44,814 bases of DNA. Origin: Streptomyces sp. NRRL S-646. Its GTDB lineage: Bacteria; Actinomycetota; Actinomycetes; Streptomycetales; Streptomycetaceae. Where the stretch lies: assembly GCF_000720765.1 (NCBI RefSeq), contig NZ_JODC01000039.1:1-44814 (forward strand). The letters run 5' to 3'. A program made the translations under genes and the position numbers. Every line of letters begins with the position of its first letter. Positions within the stretch are counted from its first letter, which is position 1. The notes beneath the pieces were generated by a model, which was not told the origin of the DNA, made no database searches, and saw only the letters and a program-made list of their open reading frames with translations. Shown here one piece after another: positions 25,532 through 33,345 of this stretch.

Positions 25532-26782
25532 CTACCAGGTGACGGGCAGGTCGGTGACGCCCTGCAGCACGAACGGCGCGTTCACGCCGACCTGGTCGGC
25601 GGGCACGGCCAGCCGCAGCGTGGGAACGCGGCGCAGCAGGGTCGCCAGGGCGATTTCCATCTCGGCCCGCGCGAGGTTCTGGCCGATGCACTGGTGGATG
25701 CCGTAGCCGAAGCCGACATGGCGGCCGGACTGGCGGCGGATGTCCAGCTCGTCGGGGCGCTCGAAGGAGTCGGGGTCCCGGTTCATCAGCATCGTCGACA
25801 GGATCACCCCGTCGCCGGCCTTGATCAGGCGGCCCTCGATCTCGACGTCCTCCTTGGCCACGCGCATCAGCATGTCGCCGATGGAGGCGAAACGCATCAG
25901 CTCGTCCACCGCGCGCGGCATCAGCGACTCGTCGGCGCGCAGCTGCTCCAGCTGCTCGGGGTGGGCCAGCAGCGCCATCGTGGACAGCGCGATCATGTTG
26001 GAGGTGGTCTCGTGCCCGGAGACCAGCAGGACGGTGGCGAGCATCGCCAGCTCCTGCCGGTCGACCTTGCCCTCCTCGAGCTGACGGCTGATCAGCTCGT
26101 CCAGCAGGGTGTCGCCCGGCTCGGCCTGCCTGCGGCTGATCAGGTCGTCCAGGTAGGCGAGGATCTCGGTGAACGCCTGCTGCGCCTGGGCCGCCTGCTC
26201 GGGGCCGGAGGAGGACAGCACATGCCGGGAGCGCTCGTCGAAGTAGTGGTGGTCCTCGTAGGGGACGCCGAGCAGGGTGCAGATGACGGCGGACGGCATG
26301 GGCAGCGCGTACTCGGTGAGCAGGTCGACGGTGCTGCCCGGGCCCTTGGCCAGCATCTTGTCCAGCAGTTCGTCGGCGTAGCGCTGGATCACCGGACGCA
26401 GCGCGTTGACCTGCCGGACGCCGAAGCTGGGCAGCACCATGCGGCGCTGGCGGGCGTGCACCGGGTCGTCGACGCCGACCAGCGGCGGCGCGGCGGCCTG
26501 CTGGCGCTGGGCCTCGATCCGTGGGGCGAGCAGCGGGAAGCGGGGGTCCAGGACGTCGGAGGACAGCCGCGGGTCCGGGAACAGCCGGCGGCCGGCCTCG
26601 TTGCCGGTCACCAGCCAGGCCACCCGTCCGTTCCACAGGGTGACGCGGGAGATCGGGCCCTTGTCCCGCAGCTCCTCGTATCCGGGCGGCATGCGGTAGG
26701 GGCAGGTGCGCTGGATCGGGTAGGCGGGAGCGTCGTCGCTCCCGTCCGCCACAGTGGTCGGCGCGTCGAGTGTGTCGGGCAT
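25532..26782 (-). CDS. Cytochrome P450 (Streptomyces class I)
   Basis: 416 aa, ATG at 26782. I-helix LLVSGHETTSN (oxygen-activation Glu-Thr), K-helix ELMRF (ExxR-type region DELMR) and haem loop FGYGIHQCIGQNLARAE with the ligand Cys near residue 365. All essential residues are present. P450s in pentangular clusters make methylenedioxy bridges, hydroxylations or xanthone rings; which one applies here cannot be told. Co-transcribed with its ferredoxin and probably with the SDR gene 73 bp upstream. Confidence 0.96.
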   Translation of the reverse strand: MPDTLDAPTTVADGSDDAPAYPIQRTCPYRMPPGYEELRDKGPISRVTLWNGRVAWLVTGNEAGRRLFPDPRLSSDVLDPRFPLLAPRIEAQRQQAAAPPLVGVDDPVHARQRRMVLPSFGVRQVNALRPVIQRYADELLDKMLAKGPGSTVDLLTEYALPMPSAVICTLLGVPYEDHHYFDERSRHVLSSSGPEQAAQAQQAFTEILAYLDDLISRRQAEPGDTLLDELISRQLEEGKVDRQELAMLATVLLVSGHETTSNMIALSTMALLAHPEQLEQLRADESLMPRAVDELMRFASIGDMLMRVAKEDVEIEGRLIKAGDGVILSTMLMNRDPDSFERPDELDIRRQSGRHVGFGYGIHQCIGQNLARAEMEIALATLLRRVPTLRLAVPADQVGVNAPFVLQGVTDLPVTW

Positions 26783-26855
26783 GGGTTCTCCAGGGTGTGC
26801 GGCCGCCGGCTTCGGACGGCGGGTCCGCTGGTGGACTAGGGGGCGGGCAAGGCGT

Positions 26856-27629
26856 TCACAGGCCGCCGGTGACGCGCAGGGCCTCGCCGTGGACGTTGCC
26901 GTTGGCGGCGGAGCCCAGGAAGACGATGGTGCGGGCGACGTCGTCCGGGGTGTTCATCCGGCCCGACGGCAGCGAGGCGGCCTTGTTCTGAAGGAACCCG
27001 GGCGAGGCGTGGGCGAGCACGTTCTCGGTCAGGGTCTGGCCGGGCACGACCAGGTTGACCAGGATCCCGGCCGGCCCGAGCTCCCAGGCGAGGCTGCGCA
27101 CCAGGCCGTACAGGCCGGCCTTGGCGGCCCCGTACGCGCCCGCGCCGACCATCCCGGTGTCCGCCAGGCCCGCGCCGAGCAGGACGATGCGGCCCCACTG
27201 CCGGCCCCGCATCCGGGGCAGCACGGCCTGGACGGTGTCGAAGGCGGCATCCAGGCCGGTGCGCAGCACCCGCTGCCACTGGGCGGCCGGCACGTCCTCG
27301 AAGGCGGGCATCTGCCGGCCGGGCCGCGGGATGGCCTCGCCCCACTCCACGGCGCAGGCGACCAGCACGTCGATGCCGCCCCACTGTCCGGCGACGGTGT
27401 CGACGGCGGTGCGGAGGGAGTCGGGGTCGGCGAGGTCGTGGCGGAGAACGAGGGCGGTGCCGCCCGCGGCGGCCACCTGGTCGGCGGTCTCCTTCGCGCC
27501 CGCCTCGTCCACGTGGTAGGTGAGCGCGACCCGCGCGCCCTCGGCGGCGTAGGCGAGGGCCGTGGCCCGGCCGATGCCGCGGGAGGCGCCGGTGACGAGC
27601 ACCACCTTGTCGGTCAGGTCCGTCTTCAT
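26856..27629 (-). CDS. SDR-family protein with altered active site
   Basis: 257 aa; ATG at 27629 overlaps the BBE gene stop (ATGA). NAD(P) site VTGASRGIGRATALAYA is normal and YGAAKAGLYGLVRSLAWE carries the Tyr-Lys pair. However the segment aligned with the catalytic Ser reads IVLLGAGLADTG, with Gly/Ala where NISS is expected, and the usual NNAG is VACAVEWG. The C-terminus (GEALRVTGGL) is normal. It may be a slow reductase, a dehydratase or an isomerase-like helper rather than a standard ketoreductase. Position after the BBE flavoprotein suggests a paired redox step. Confidence 0.85.
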   Translation of the reverse strand: MKTDLTDKVVLVTGASRGIGRATALAYAAEGARVALTYHVDEAGAKETADQVAAAGGTALVLRHDLADPDSLRTAVDTVAGQWGGIDVLVACAVEWGEAIPRPGRQMPAFEDVPAAQWQRVLRTGLDAAFDTVQAVLPRMRGRQWGRIVLLGAGLADTGMVGAGAYGAAKAGLYGLVRSLAWELGPAGILVNLVVPGQTLTENVLAHASPGFLQNKAASLPSGRMNTPDDVARTIVFLGSAANGNVHGEALRVTGGL

Positions 27630-29059
27630 CGTGGGGTCTCCGTAATCCGGCCGGGTTCGGGGCGGATGCTCTGCGCGTGGTGGAAGAAGTCGTCGGGGTC
27701 GTAGTGGTGCTTGACCGCGCGCAGCCGGGGGGCGTTCTCGGCGAAGTGGTCGCTCTCCCAGTCGGGGCCGATGCGGGAGGAGGGGAAATTGATGTAGGAG
27801 CCGGTGGCCAGCGGGGCGAGCGCGGCATCGCACCCATCGGCCCATTCCTGCAGCCCGGCGGGGTGGTGTGCGGCCTCTTCCGCGTCCCGCGTGGCTATCT
27901 GATAGCCCATCAGGAACTGGGCGTCGCGGTGCACGTACGCCGTCTCGGTGCGGCCGGCCCGGTTGGCGGCCCCGCCCAGGGCGATGCACAGCAGATAGCG
28001 TTCGCCGTCCAGGTCCGGGTCCCACGCATCGAGGAGGGTCTGCGCCTGGGCGCGGGTGACGGGCCGGCCGGTGAGCCGGTAGGCCTGCCGGGTGTAGGGG
28101 TGGCGGTGGCCGGCCGCCTCGGGATGGGTGCCGGTGCGGTGGCACTGCTGCACGGTCTTCGAACCGCACAGCGCCTCGTGCATGACGTCGGCGTACGGGC
28201 CGGGGGTACCCGTCTCGCGGTGCACGGGCTTGGTGCCGGTGCGCTCGGTGAGCTCGTCCAGGGCGCGTTCGAGGTCCTCGGGTGCGCCCAGGTGCACGCC
28301 CCACGCCTTCACCACCGGCTGCCCGCCGGGCCCGAACATGCCGGGCAGCACGACCAGGGAGGTGCCGAGGTCGTCGCTGCCCTGCGCCGCCCAGGCCTGC
28401 CAGGCCGCCAGCACGTCGGCGGCGTCCTCGTAGGACCACAGGGTCTCGAAGGAGGTCAGCCGGGGCGCGTCGACGGGCAGCAGTTCGAAGTCGGTGACGA
28501 TGCCGAACGTACCGCCGCCTCCCCCGCGCAGCGCCCAGTACAGGTCCGGGTGTTCGCCGGCCGAGGCGGCAACGGTGCGGCCGTCGGCCAGCACGACGCG
28601 GCCGGAGACGATCCGGTCGCTCGCCACGCCGAACCGGCGGGTCTGCCAGCCCAGTCCGCCGCCGGTGAGGAAGCCGCCCTGGCCGACCGTGGGGAAGGTG
28701 CCGGTGATGATCTGGCGGCCCAGCGGCTTGAGCCGGTCCAGGGCGTCCAGGGACTGGATGCCGGCGCCGATGCGCACGGTGCCGGCGTCGGCGGCGACCT
28801 GGTTCATCCGCGACAGGTCGATCACCAGGCCCTCACCGGTGGACCAGCCGTTGAAGCTGTGGCCGCCGCTGCGCACATGGACGCGGACGCCGGTGTCCCG
28901 GGCGTGCCGGACGCAGGCCACCACGTCCTTGGCCGAGTGGCAGTAGGCGACGGCAGCGGGGGTGACGCCGTCGTACTCGGTGTTCTGCAGCTGCGTGGCC
29001 AGCCCGTACCCCGGATCCGACGGGAGAACGAGCTCACCTTCGAGGCGATCGCGCAGCAT
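27626..29059 (-). CDS. BBE-type FAD-linked oxidoreductase
   Basis: 477 aa, ATG at 29059 after AGGAAGGA. PCMH FAD-binding domain with VHVRSGGHSFNGWS (covalent His) and TGTFPTVGQGGFLTGGGLGW. The second covalent anchor, a Cys in the usual GxCPTVGxGG, is Phe here, so FAD is probably attached by one bond only. The C-terminal BBE motif SYINFPSSRI ... KHHYDPDDFFHHAQSI is intact. Such enzymes oxidise alcohols, close C-C or C-O rings, or dehydrogenate dihydro-aromatics in polyketide pathways. Translationally coupled to the SDR. Confidence 0.93.
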   Translation of the reverse strand: MLRDRLEGELVLPSDPGYGLATQLQNTEYDGVTPAAVAYCHSAKDVVACVRHARDTGVRVHVRSGGHSFNGWSTGEGLVIDLSRMNQVAADAGTVRIGAGIQSLDALDRLKPLGRQIITGTFPTVGQGGFLTGGGLGWQTRRFGVASDRIVSGRVVLADGRTVAASAGEHPDLYWALRGGGGGTFGIVTDFELLPVDAPRLTSFETLWSYEDAADVLAAWQAWAAQGSDDLGTSLVVLPGMFGPGGQPVVKAWGVHLGAPEDLERALDELTERTGTKPVHRETGTPGPYADVMHEALCGSKTVQQCHRTGTHPEAAGHRHPYTRQAYRLTGRPVTRAQAQTLLDAWDPDLDGERYLLCIALGGAANRAGRTETAYVHRDAQFLMGYQIATRDAEEAAHHPAGLQEWADGCDAALAPLATGSYINFPSSRIGPDWESDHFAENAPRLRAVKHHYDPDDFFHHAQSIRPEPGRITETPR

Positions 29060-29131
29060 GGCGGGTCCTTCCTGCGTGAGGTGCCGGCCGGGGGTGACGG
29101 CGGCGGTGCGTGCGCCGGCGTGCCGGGCCGG

Positions 29132-29500
29132 CTACTTGTCGATGCCGAACTTGCGGGCGACGACCTTGGAGCCCTCGTGGCCGCGCAGCAGGTCACCGGT
29201 GGGCGAGTAGAAGTTGGCGCCGCCGGTGCCCTCCCAGCAGTCGTCGGAGACGAACTCGCCCTCGACGAAGACGTGCGCCTCGCCGACGTGCCGGCCCTCG
29301 GGGCTGACGGCGAGGATGTGGAAGTTGTAGTGGAAGGAGTCCTTGCCGGTGGGCTCCCAGTTGCCCAGTCCGATGTTCTTGGCGTTCACCTGGTAGCAGG
29401 TGACGGAGCCGTCACCGGTGAAGGACGCCAGTCCGAACACGGACTTGCCGTCGTCCTCGAGTTCCGTGGTCCAGGTTCCGACCAGCCGCGCGTCGGTCAT
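29132..29500 (-). CDS. Small beta-barrel-like protein of unknown function (lipocalin-like)
   Basis: 122 aa, ATG at 29500 with AGGAGAG. It begins RLVGTWTTELEDDGKSVFGLASF and continues in alternating strands (SFHYNFHILAVSPEGR, EAHVFVEGEFVSDDCWEGTGGANFY), a pattern like lipocalin/calycin folds with the GTW start motif. No catalytic motif recognised. It is first in the operon leading to the BBE enzyme and SDR, and a SARP-type array lies just upstream. It may bind a polyketide intermediate or act as a small cyclase/isomerase; the role is not established. Confidence 0.7.
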   Translation of the reverse strand: MTDARLVGTWTTELEDDGKSVFGLASFTGDGSVTCYQVNAKNIGLGNWEPTGKDSFHYNFHILAVSPEGRHVGEAHVFVEGEFVSDDCWEGTGGANFYSPTGDLLRGHEGSKVVARKFGIDK

Positions 29501-29562
29501 GGCGCATCTCTCCTGACGGGGTTCGGTAAGGGTGGGTGTTCGCCGCTACGGTGCCGCCCCGG

Positions 29563-29591
29563 GCTGGAGCGGTGCTTGAACGGCTCTGCAG
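29563..29591 (-). promoter_or_regulatory. SARP-type triple heptamer operator before the small barrel protein operon
   Basis: Plus-strand GCTGGAG (29563), GCTTGAA (29574), TCTGCAG (29585), spaced by 11 bp, 63 bp before the start codon at 29500. Confidence 0.7.
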
Positions 29592-29605
29592 CCGCCCGCG
29601 GGCGC

Positions 29606-29797
29606 TCAGCCGGACTGCCAGGTCCCGGCGGCCGGGTGCGGGTTGTGGTGCGGGCGGTGCCAGACGGTGGCCGCCTGGCCCGCCCCGGTGTCCTCGCCCG
29701 CGGCGGCGCGGGGGGCCAGCAGCGCGGTGAGCACCGCGGCCACGGCGGCGGTCTCCTCCGCCGTGGGGGTGCCGCCCGTGATGCGCCAGCAGGTCAT
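29606..29797 (-). CDS. Acyl-CoA carboxylase epsilon-like small subunit
   Basis: 63 aa, ATG at 29797, 17 nt after the carboxylase beta stop. The pattern WRITGGTPTAEETAAVAAVLTALLA near the N-terminus and a C-terminal Trp (AGTW) match actinobacterial AccE/PccE proteins, which stabilise the alpha-beta carboxylase. No phosphopantetheine Ser motif is present, so it is not the missing ACP. Last gene of the carboxylase operon. Confidence 0.8.
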   Translation of the reverse strand: MTCWRITGGTPTAEETAAVAAVLTALLAPRAAAGEDTGAGQAATVWHRPHHNPHPAAGTWQSG

Positions 29798-29814
29798 GGT
29801 GTCCTCCTCGCCCC

Positions 29815-31383
29815 TCACAGCGGCGGGTTGCCGTGCTTGCGGGAGGGCAGGCCGGCGTGCTTGGAGCGCAGCATGGCGAGCGCGCCGATCAGTGCGGAGC
29901 GGGTGTCGGCGGGGTCGATGACGTCGTCCACCAGGCCGCGTTCGGCGGCGTAGTAGGGGTGCATCAGCTCCGACTGGTACTCCTTGATCTTCTGCGCGCG
30001 CACGGCGTCGCCGTCGTCGGCGGCGGCGATCTCCCGGCGGAAGATGACGTTGGCTGCGCCCTCGGCGCCCATCACGGCGATCTCGTTGGTGGGCCACGCC
30101 AGGGAGACGTCCGCGCCGATGGAACGCGAGTCCATGACGATGTACGCGCCGCCGTAGGCCTTGCGCAGGATCAGCTGCACCCGCGGGACACTCGCGTTGC
30201 AGTAGGCGTACAGCAGCTTGGCGCCGTGCCGGATGATGCCGCCGTGTTCCTGGTCCACGCCCGGCAAAAAGCCCGGCACGTCGACCAGTGTCACCAGCGG
30301 GATGGAGAAGGCGTCGCAGAACTGCACGAACCGTGCCGCCTTCTCGCTGGCGTTGATGTCCAGGACGCCGGCGAAGGCGGCGGGCTGGTTGGCGACGACG
30401 CCGGTGACGTGGCCGTCGAGACGGACCAGCGCGCACACCACGTTGGCCGCCCAGTGGGGCTGGATCTCGAAGTACTCGCCGTCGTCGACGATCTCCTCGA
30501 TGACCGCGCGGATGTCGTAGGCCTGGTTGGCGCTGGCCGGGACGATCTCCCGCAGCGCCCGGGTGAGCCGGCCGGCCGGGTCGCCGGATGCCTGGTGCGG
30601 CGCCGTCTCACGGTTGTTGGACGGCAGCAGCGACAGCAGGAACCGTACGTCCTCCAGACAGGCGGCCTCGTCGTCGTGGGCGAAGGCCGCCACGCCGGAG
30701 ACGCCCGCATGGACGTCGGCCCCGCCGAGCCCGTTCTGCGTGATCTCCTCGCCGGTGACGGCCTTGACGACGTCCGGTCCGGTGATGAACATCTGCGAGG
30801 TCTCACGCACCATGAACACGAAGTCCGTCAGGGCCGGCGAGTACGCCGCTCCCCCGGCGCACGGGCCCAGCATCACACTGATCTGCGGGATGACACCGGA
30901 GGCCCGGGTGTTGCGCTGGAAGATGCCGCCGTAGCCGGCGAGCGCGGTGACACCCTCCTGGATACGGGCGCCCGCACCGTCGTTGAGCGAGACGAGCGGG
31001 GCGCCGGCCGCGAGGGCCAGGTCCATCACCTTGTGGATCTTGGTGGCGTGGGCCTCGCCGAGCGCGCCGCCGAAGATGCGGAAGTCGTGCGCGTAGACGA
31101 AGACGGTACGGCCGTGGACGGTGCCCCACCCGGTGACGACACCGTCGGTGTAGGGCCGTTTGTCCTCCAGCCCGAAGCCGGTCGCGCGGTGCCGGCGCAG
31201 GGCCTCGATCTCCTGGAACGATCCCTCGTCCAGCAGCAGGTCGATGCGCTCCCGGGCGGTCAGCTTGCCCTTGGCGTGCTGGCGTGCGGTGGCTTGGTCG
31301 TCGGGGCCGTCGACCGCCAGCGCCTTGATCTCGGCGAGTTCGGTCAGACGGTCACGTTCCACAGCCTCGGTAGCGATGGTCAT
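29815..31383 (-). CDS. Acyl-CoA carboxylase beta (carboxyltransferase) subunit
   Basis: 522 aa, full length; ATG at 31383 overlaps the upstream stop (ATGA). Two crotonase-type carboxyltransferase halves: RIFGGALGEAHATKIHKVMDLA, NDGAGARIQEGV, GPCAGGAAYSPAL in the N-half and VDVPGFLPGVDQEHGGIIRHGAK, RKAYGGAYIVMDSRSIGAD in the C-half. It transfers carboxyl from biotin to acetyl- or propionyl-CoA. Here it would supply malonyl-CoA for the PKS, as in other aromatic polyketide clusters. No biotin carboxylase/carrier alpha subunit is present, so a chromosomal alpha chain must serve. Confidence 0.95.
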   Translation of the reverse strand: MTIATEAVERDRLTELAEIKALAVDGPDDQATARQHAKGKLTARERIDLLLDEGSFQEIEALRRHRATGFGLEDKRPYTDGVVTGWGTVHGRTVFVYAHDFRIFGGALGEAHATKIHKVMDLALAAGAPLVSLNDGAGARIQEGVTALAGYGGIFQRNTRASGVIPQISVMLGPCAGGAAYSPALTDFVFMVRETSQMFITGPDVVKAVTGEEITQNGLGGADVHAGVSGVAAFAHDDEAACLEDVRFLLSLLPSNNRETAPHQASGDPAGRLTRALREIVPASANQAYDIRAVIEEIVDDGEYFEIQPHWAANVVCALVRLDGHVTGVVANQPAAFAGVLDINASEKAARFVQFCDAFSIPLVTLVDVPGFLPGVDQEHGGIIRHGAKLLYAYCNASVPRVQLILRKAYGGAYIVMDSRSIGADVSLAWPTNEIAVMGAEGAANVIFRREIAAADDGDAVRAQKIKEYQSELMHPYYAAERGLVDDVIDPADTRSALIGALAMLRSKHAGLPSRKHGNPPL

Positions 31384-31607
31384 GCGAGGTCCTCCGGGTG
31401 CGACAGCGAGCGTGCCAGGTGCCGTTCGACCGCACTGAGCGGGACGTCGGGGCGAAGCCGCTCGGGGTGCCCCGGCGGGGGCGTGAGCAGGATCCACTCC
31501 CGGGCCGATTCGTCCGGGACGGGGATGCAGACCCAGATGGCGCCGGCCGCGGCCAGCGACCGGCCGACAGCCCGCAGGAATGCGGCGGTTATCGACCAGG
31601 CGTCCAC
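31380..31607 (-). CDS. Small unknown protein upstream of the carboxylase (start uncertain)
   Basis: The frame is open from a GTG at 31700 (106 aa), but that start is only 8 bp from a SARP-type array (31708-31736), too close for a promoter. I give the next in-frame GTG at 31607 (75 aa), preceded by GGGGGAG at only 2 nt. The body contains an amphipathic SITAAFLRAVGRSLAAAGAIWVCIP, then LTPPPGHPERLRP and VERHLARSL. No family recognised. The stop overlaps the carboxylase beta start. A 19-codon ORF with a strong ribosome site begins at 31648 in another frame and ends inside this gene, so translation may be coupled or the sequence may hold a frameshift. Confidence 0.5.
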   Translation of the reverse strand: MDAWSITAAFLRAVGRSLAAAGAIWVCIPVPDESAREWILLTPPPGHPERLRPDVPLSAVERHLARSLSHPEDLA

Positions 31608-31648
31608 GTCTCCCCCGTCACCGAGGACCTGGTCGTCTGCAGCGGCAT
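31589..31648 (-). CDS. Possible 19-aa leader peptide before the carboxylase operon
   Basis: ATG at 31648 preceded by GAGGAGG at about 6 nt, the best ribosome site in the region; it encodes MPLQTTRSSVTGETWTPGR and stops at TAA (31589-31591). It overlaps the start region of the unknown gene in another frame. Either a coupling leader or the true start of that gene disrupted by a single-base error. Confidence 0.35.
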   Translation of the reverse strand: MPLQTTRSSVTGETWTPGR

Positions 31649-31707
31649 GGACCGTCCTCCTCTTTTCCCGATACGTAGTGTCGGACCCGCCCACGGTCAC
31701 AGGAGCC

Positions 31708-31736
31708 GCTCAAAGGTGCTTGGAGAGGCGCTTGAG
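31708..31736 (-). promoter_or_regulatory. SARP-type triple heptamer operator before the carboxylase operon
   Basis: Plus-strand GCTCAAA (31708), CTTGGAG (31719), GCTTGAG (31730), spaced by 11 bp. It overlaps the last codons of the luciferase-like monooxygenase gene. Transcription would start near 31690-31680. Confidence 0.6.
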
Positions 31737-32975
31737 AAGTGGCCCACAACCGCTCCCGGTCACCGCCCCAGGGCGCGCCAGCCCCAGGTGGTCGCGCAGG
31801 GTGTAGCCGTCGTAGCGGGTGCGGGCCAGGCCGCGGCGGCGCAGCTCGGGGACCACCAGGTCGGCCAGCGCGGCCAGCCCCGCGGGCAGGTGGCCGGGCA
31901 GGAACACGAAGCCGTCGGCGGCGCCCTGGGTGAACCACTCCTCCAGCTCGTCGGCGACGTCGGTGGCGGACCCGAGCAGGAACGCGGGGCCGGGCGCGGG
32001 GCCGGGCGCGGTGCCGGGCGCGGTGCCGGGGGCGGTGCCGGGGGCGCCGAGCCGGGCGGCGGGATCCAGCAGGTCCTGCAGGGCGGCGTAGGTGTCCTCG
32101 GCCTCGGCCCTCGTGCGGCCGGTCACCACGAACACCGTGGCCAGGATGCGCACCTGGTCCGGGTCGCGGCCCCGGTCGGCGGCCAGGGCACGCAGCGCGC
32201 GCCGTTCCGCGCGGGCCCGCACCACGGTGCGCTGCCCGCTCAGCAGCACGTCGGCCCACTGCGCGGCGAACTCCCGCGCGTCGGCGCCACAAGGCGCGGG
32301 GTGCAGCAGCACGGGGCGGCCCTGCGGCGGGCGCGGCACGGTGAGCGGGCCGCCCACCTGGAAGTGGTCGCCCCGGTGGCCGGCCGGGTGCACCTTGGCG
32401 GGGTCGGTGTAGCGGCCGCCGGCCTGGTCGTAGAGGAACGCGTCGTCCTCCCAGCCGTCCCACAGCCGGCCGGTGACCTCCAGGAACTCCTGCGCCCGGT
32501 GGTACGACATGGCCTCGCCCGGCGCCCGGTCCAGGCCGAAGTTGCGGGCCTGCGCGTCGGTCACGGGCACGGTGACGTGCCAGCCGGTGCGGCCGCCGCT
32601 GAGGACGTCGAGCGAGGCGAGGAAGCGGGCGAGGGGCCACGGTTCGTTGAAGGCCGTCGTCGCCGGGGCCGCGAGGCCGATGTGCCGGGTGTGCACGGCC
32701 AGCGCGGACAGCAGCGTCAGCGGTTCCAGGTGGGCCACCGTGCTGTCGCGGCCGTGCCGGGCGGCCTCGCCGGCGGCCTGCTCGCCCAGGCTGTCCGCCA
32801 GCAGCAGGAAGTCCAGCCTGCCGCGCTCGGCGGTCTGCGCGAGAGCGCGGTACAGGTCGAGGCTGAGCGCCCTCTCGGGCCGGACGTCGGGGTGCCGCCA
32901 CGCAGCGGCGTGGTGCCCGAGCGCCGGGGCGGGCAACAGCGCCCCCAGCCTCATGGGTGTGCGGTCGGTACGCAT
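31710..32975 (-). CDS. Luciferase-like FMN monooxygenase (NtaA/SnaA/DszA group)
   Basis: 421 aa, ATG at 32975 with AGGA at 5 nt; a second Met is 7 codons in. TIM-barrel flavoprotein: DFLLLADSLGEQ, LEPLTLLSALAVHTRHIGLAAPATT, RFLASLDVLSGGRTGWHVTVPV and the conserved MSYHRAQEFLEVTGRLWDGW. The family uses reduced FMN supplied by a reductase to oxygenate substrates; in aromatic pathways it can do Baeyer-Villiger or ring-opening oxidations. Odd: about five 12-bp repeats (31986-32045) encode an Ala-Pro-Gly stretch (GTAPGTAPGTAPGPAPGPA) inserted before the final domain, probably a loop. A double heptamer lies 71 bp upstream. Confidence 0.9.
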   Translation of the reverse strand: MRTDRTPMRLGALLPAPALGHHAAAWRHPDVRPERALSLDLYRALAQTAERGRLDFLLLADSLGEQAAGEAARHGRDSTVAHLEPLTLLSALAVHTRHIGLAAPATTAFNEPWPLARFLASLDVLSGGRTGWHVTVPVTDAQARNFGLDRAPGEAMSYHRAQEFLEVTGRLWDGWEDDAFLYDQAGGRYTDPAKVHPAGHRGDHFQVGGPLTVPRPPQGRPVLLHPAPCGADAREFAAQWADVLLSGQRTVVRARAERRALRALAADRGRDPDQVRILATVFVVTGRTRAEAEDTYAALQDLLDPAARLGAPGTAPGTAPGTAPGPAPGPAFLLGSATDVADELEEWFTQGAADGFVFLPGHLPAGLAALADLVVPELRRRGLARTRYDGYTLRDHLGLARPGAVTGSGCGPLLKRLSKHL

Positions 32976-33045
32976 CGGCGTCCTGCCTCCCACGATCGGC
33001 CCGGCTCCTGCGGCCGGCCATCCGCTCGGGAGTGCAGCAGAAACA

Positions 33046-33063
33046 GCTCGAGGAACACTCAGG
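33046..33063 (-). promoter_or_regulatory. Possible SARP-type double heptamer before the luciferase-like monooxygenase
   Basis: Plus-strand GCTCGAG (33046) and ACTCAGG (33057), 11 bp apart, 71 bp before the start at 32975. Confidence 0.5.
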
Positions 33064-33345
33064 CCGACCCGCGCAACCGGACCAGCCTGCCGGCCCCGTG
33101 CCCGATCACGGGGGCCGGCTGGGCTGCCGCCGGGGGCGCCGGGGATCGGGCCGAGAGCGCCGGCGAGTGATCCGGCACCGGCCCGGCCCGCCCGGCCGGT
33201 CATGGGCCCGGGCTGCCGCCAAGAGCACGGGCCGGCAATCCCCGCCCCGCCCCGTGGATCACGGGGGCCTGCTGCCGCCCCATGCGCCGAGAACCTGACC
33301 GAGGACGCGGGTGAAGACGCAGCACCGGCCTCCCCCGTCCACCGC
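33064..33345. repeat. Degenerate GC-rich repeat spacer
   Basis: No gene on either strand is supported. The words CCGGTCACGGG/CCGATCACGGG/CCGGTCATGGG with GGGCTGCCGCC recur at roughly 33100-33130, 33195-33220 and 33245-33275. They look like decayed copies of the 117-bp repeat to the right. Confidence 0.55.

Noticed and set aside
29606..29797. Small 63-aa gene considered as the missing ACP
   Set aside because: No phosphopantetheine Ser motif; the WRITGG start and position fit a carboxylase epsilon subunit.
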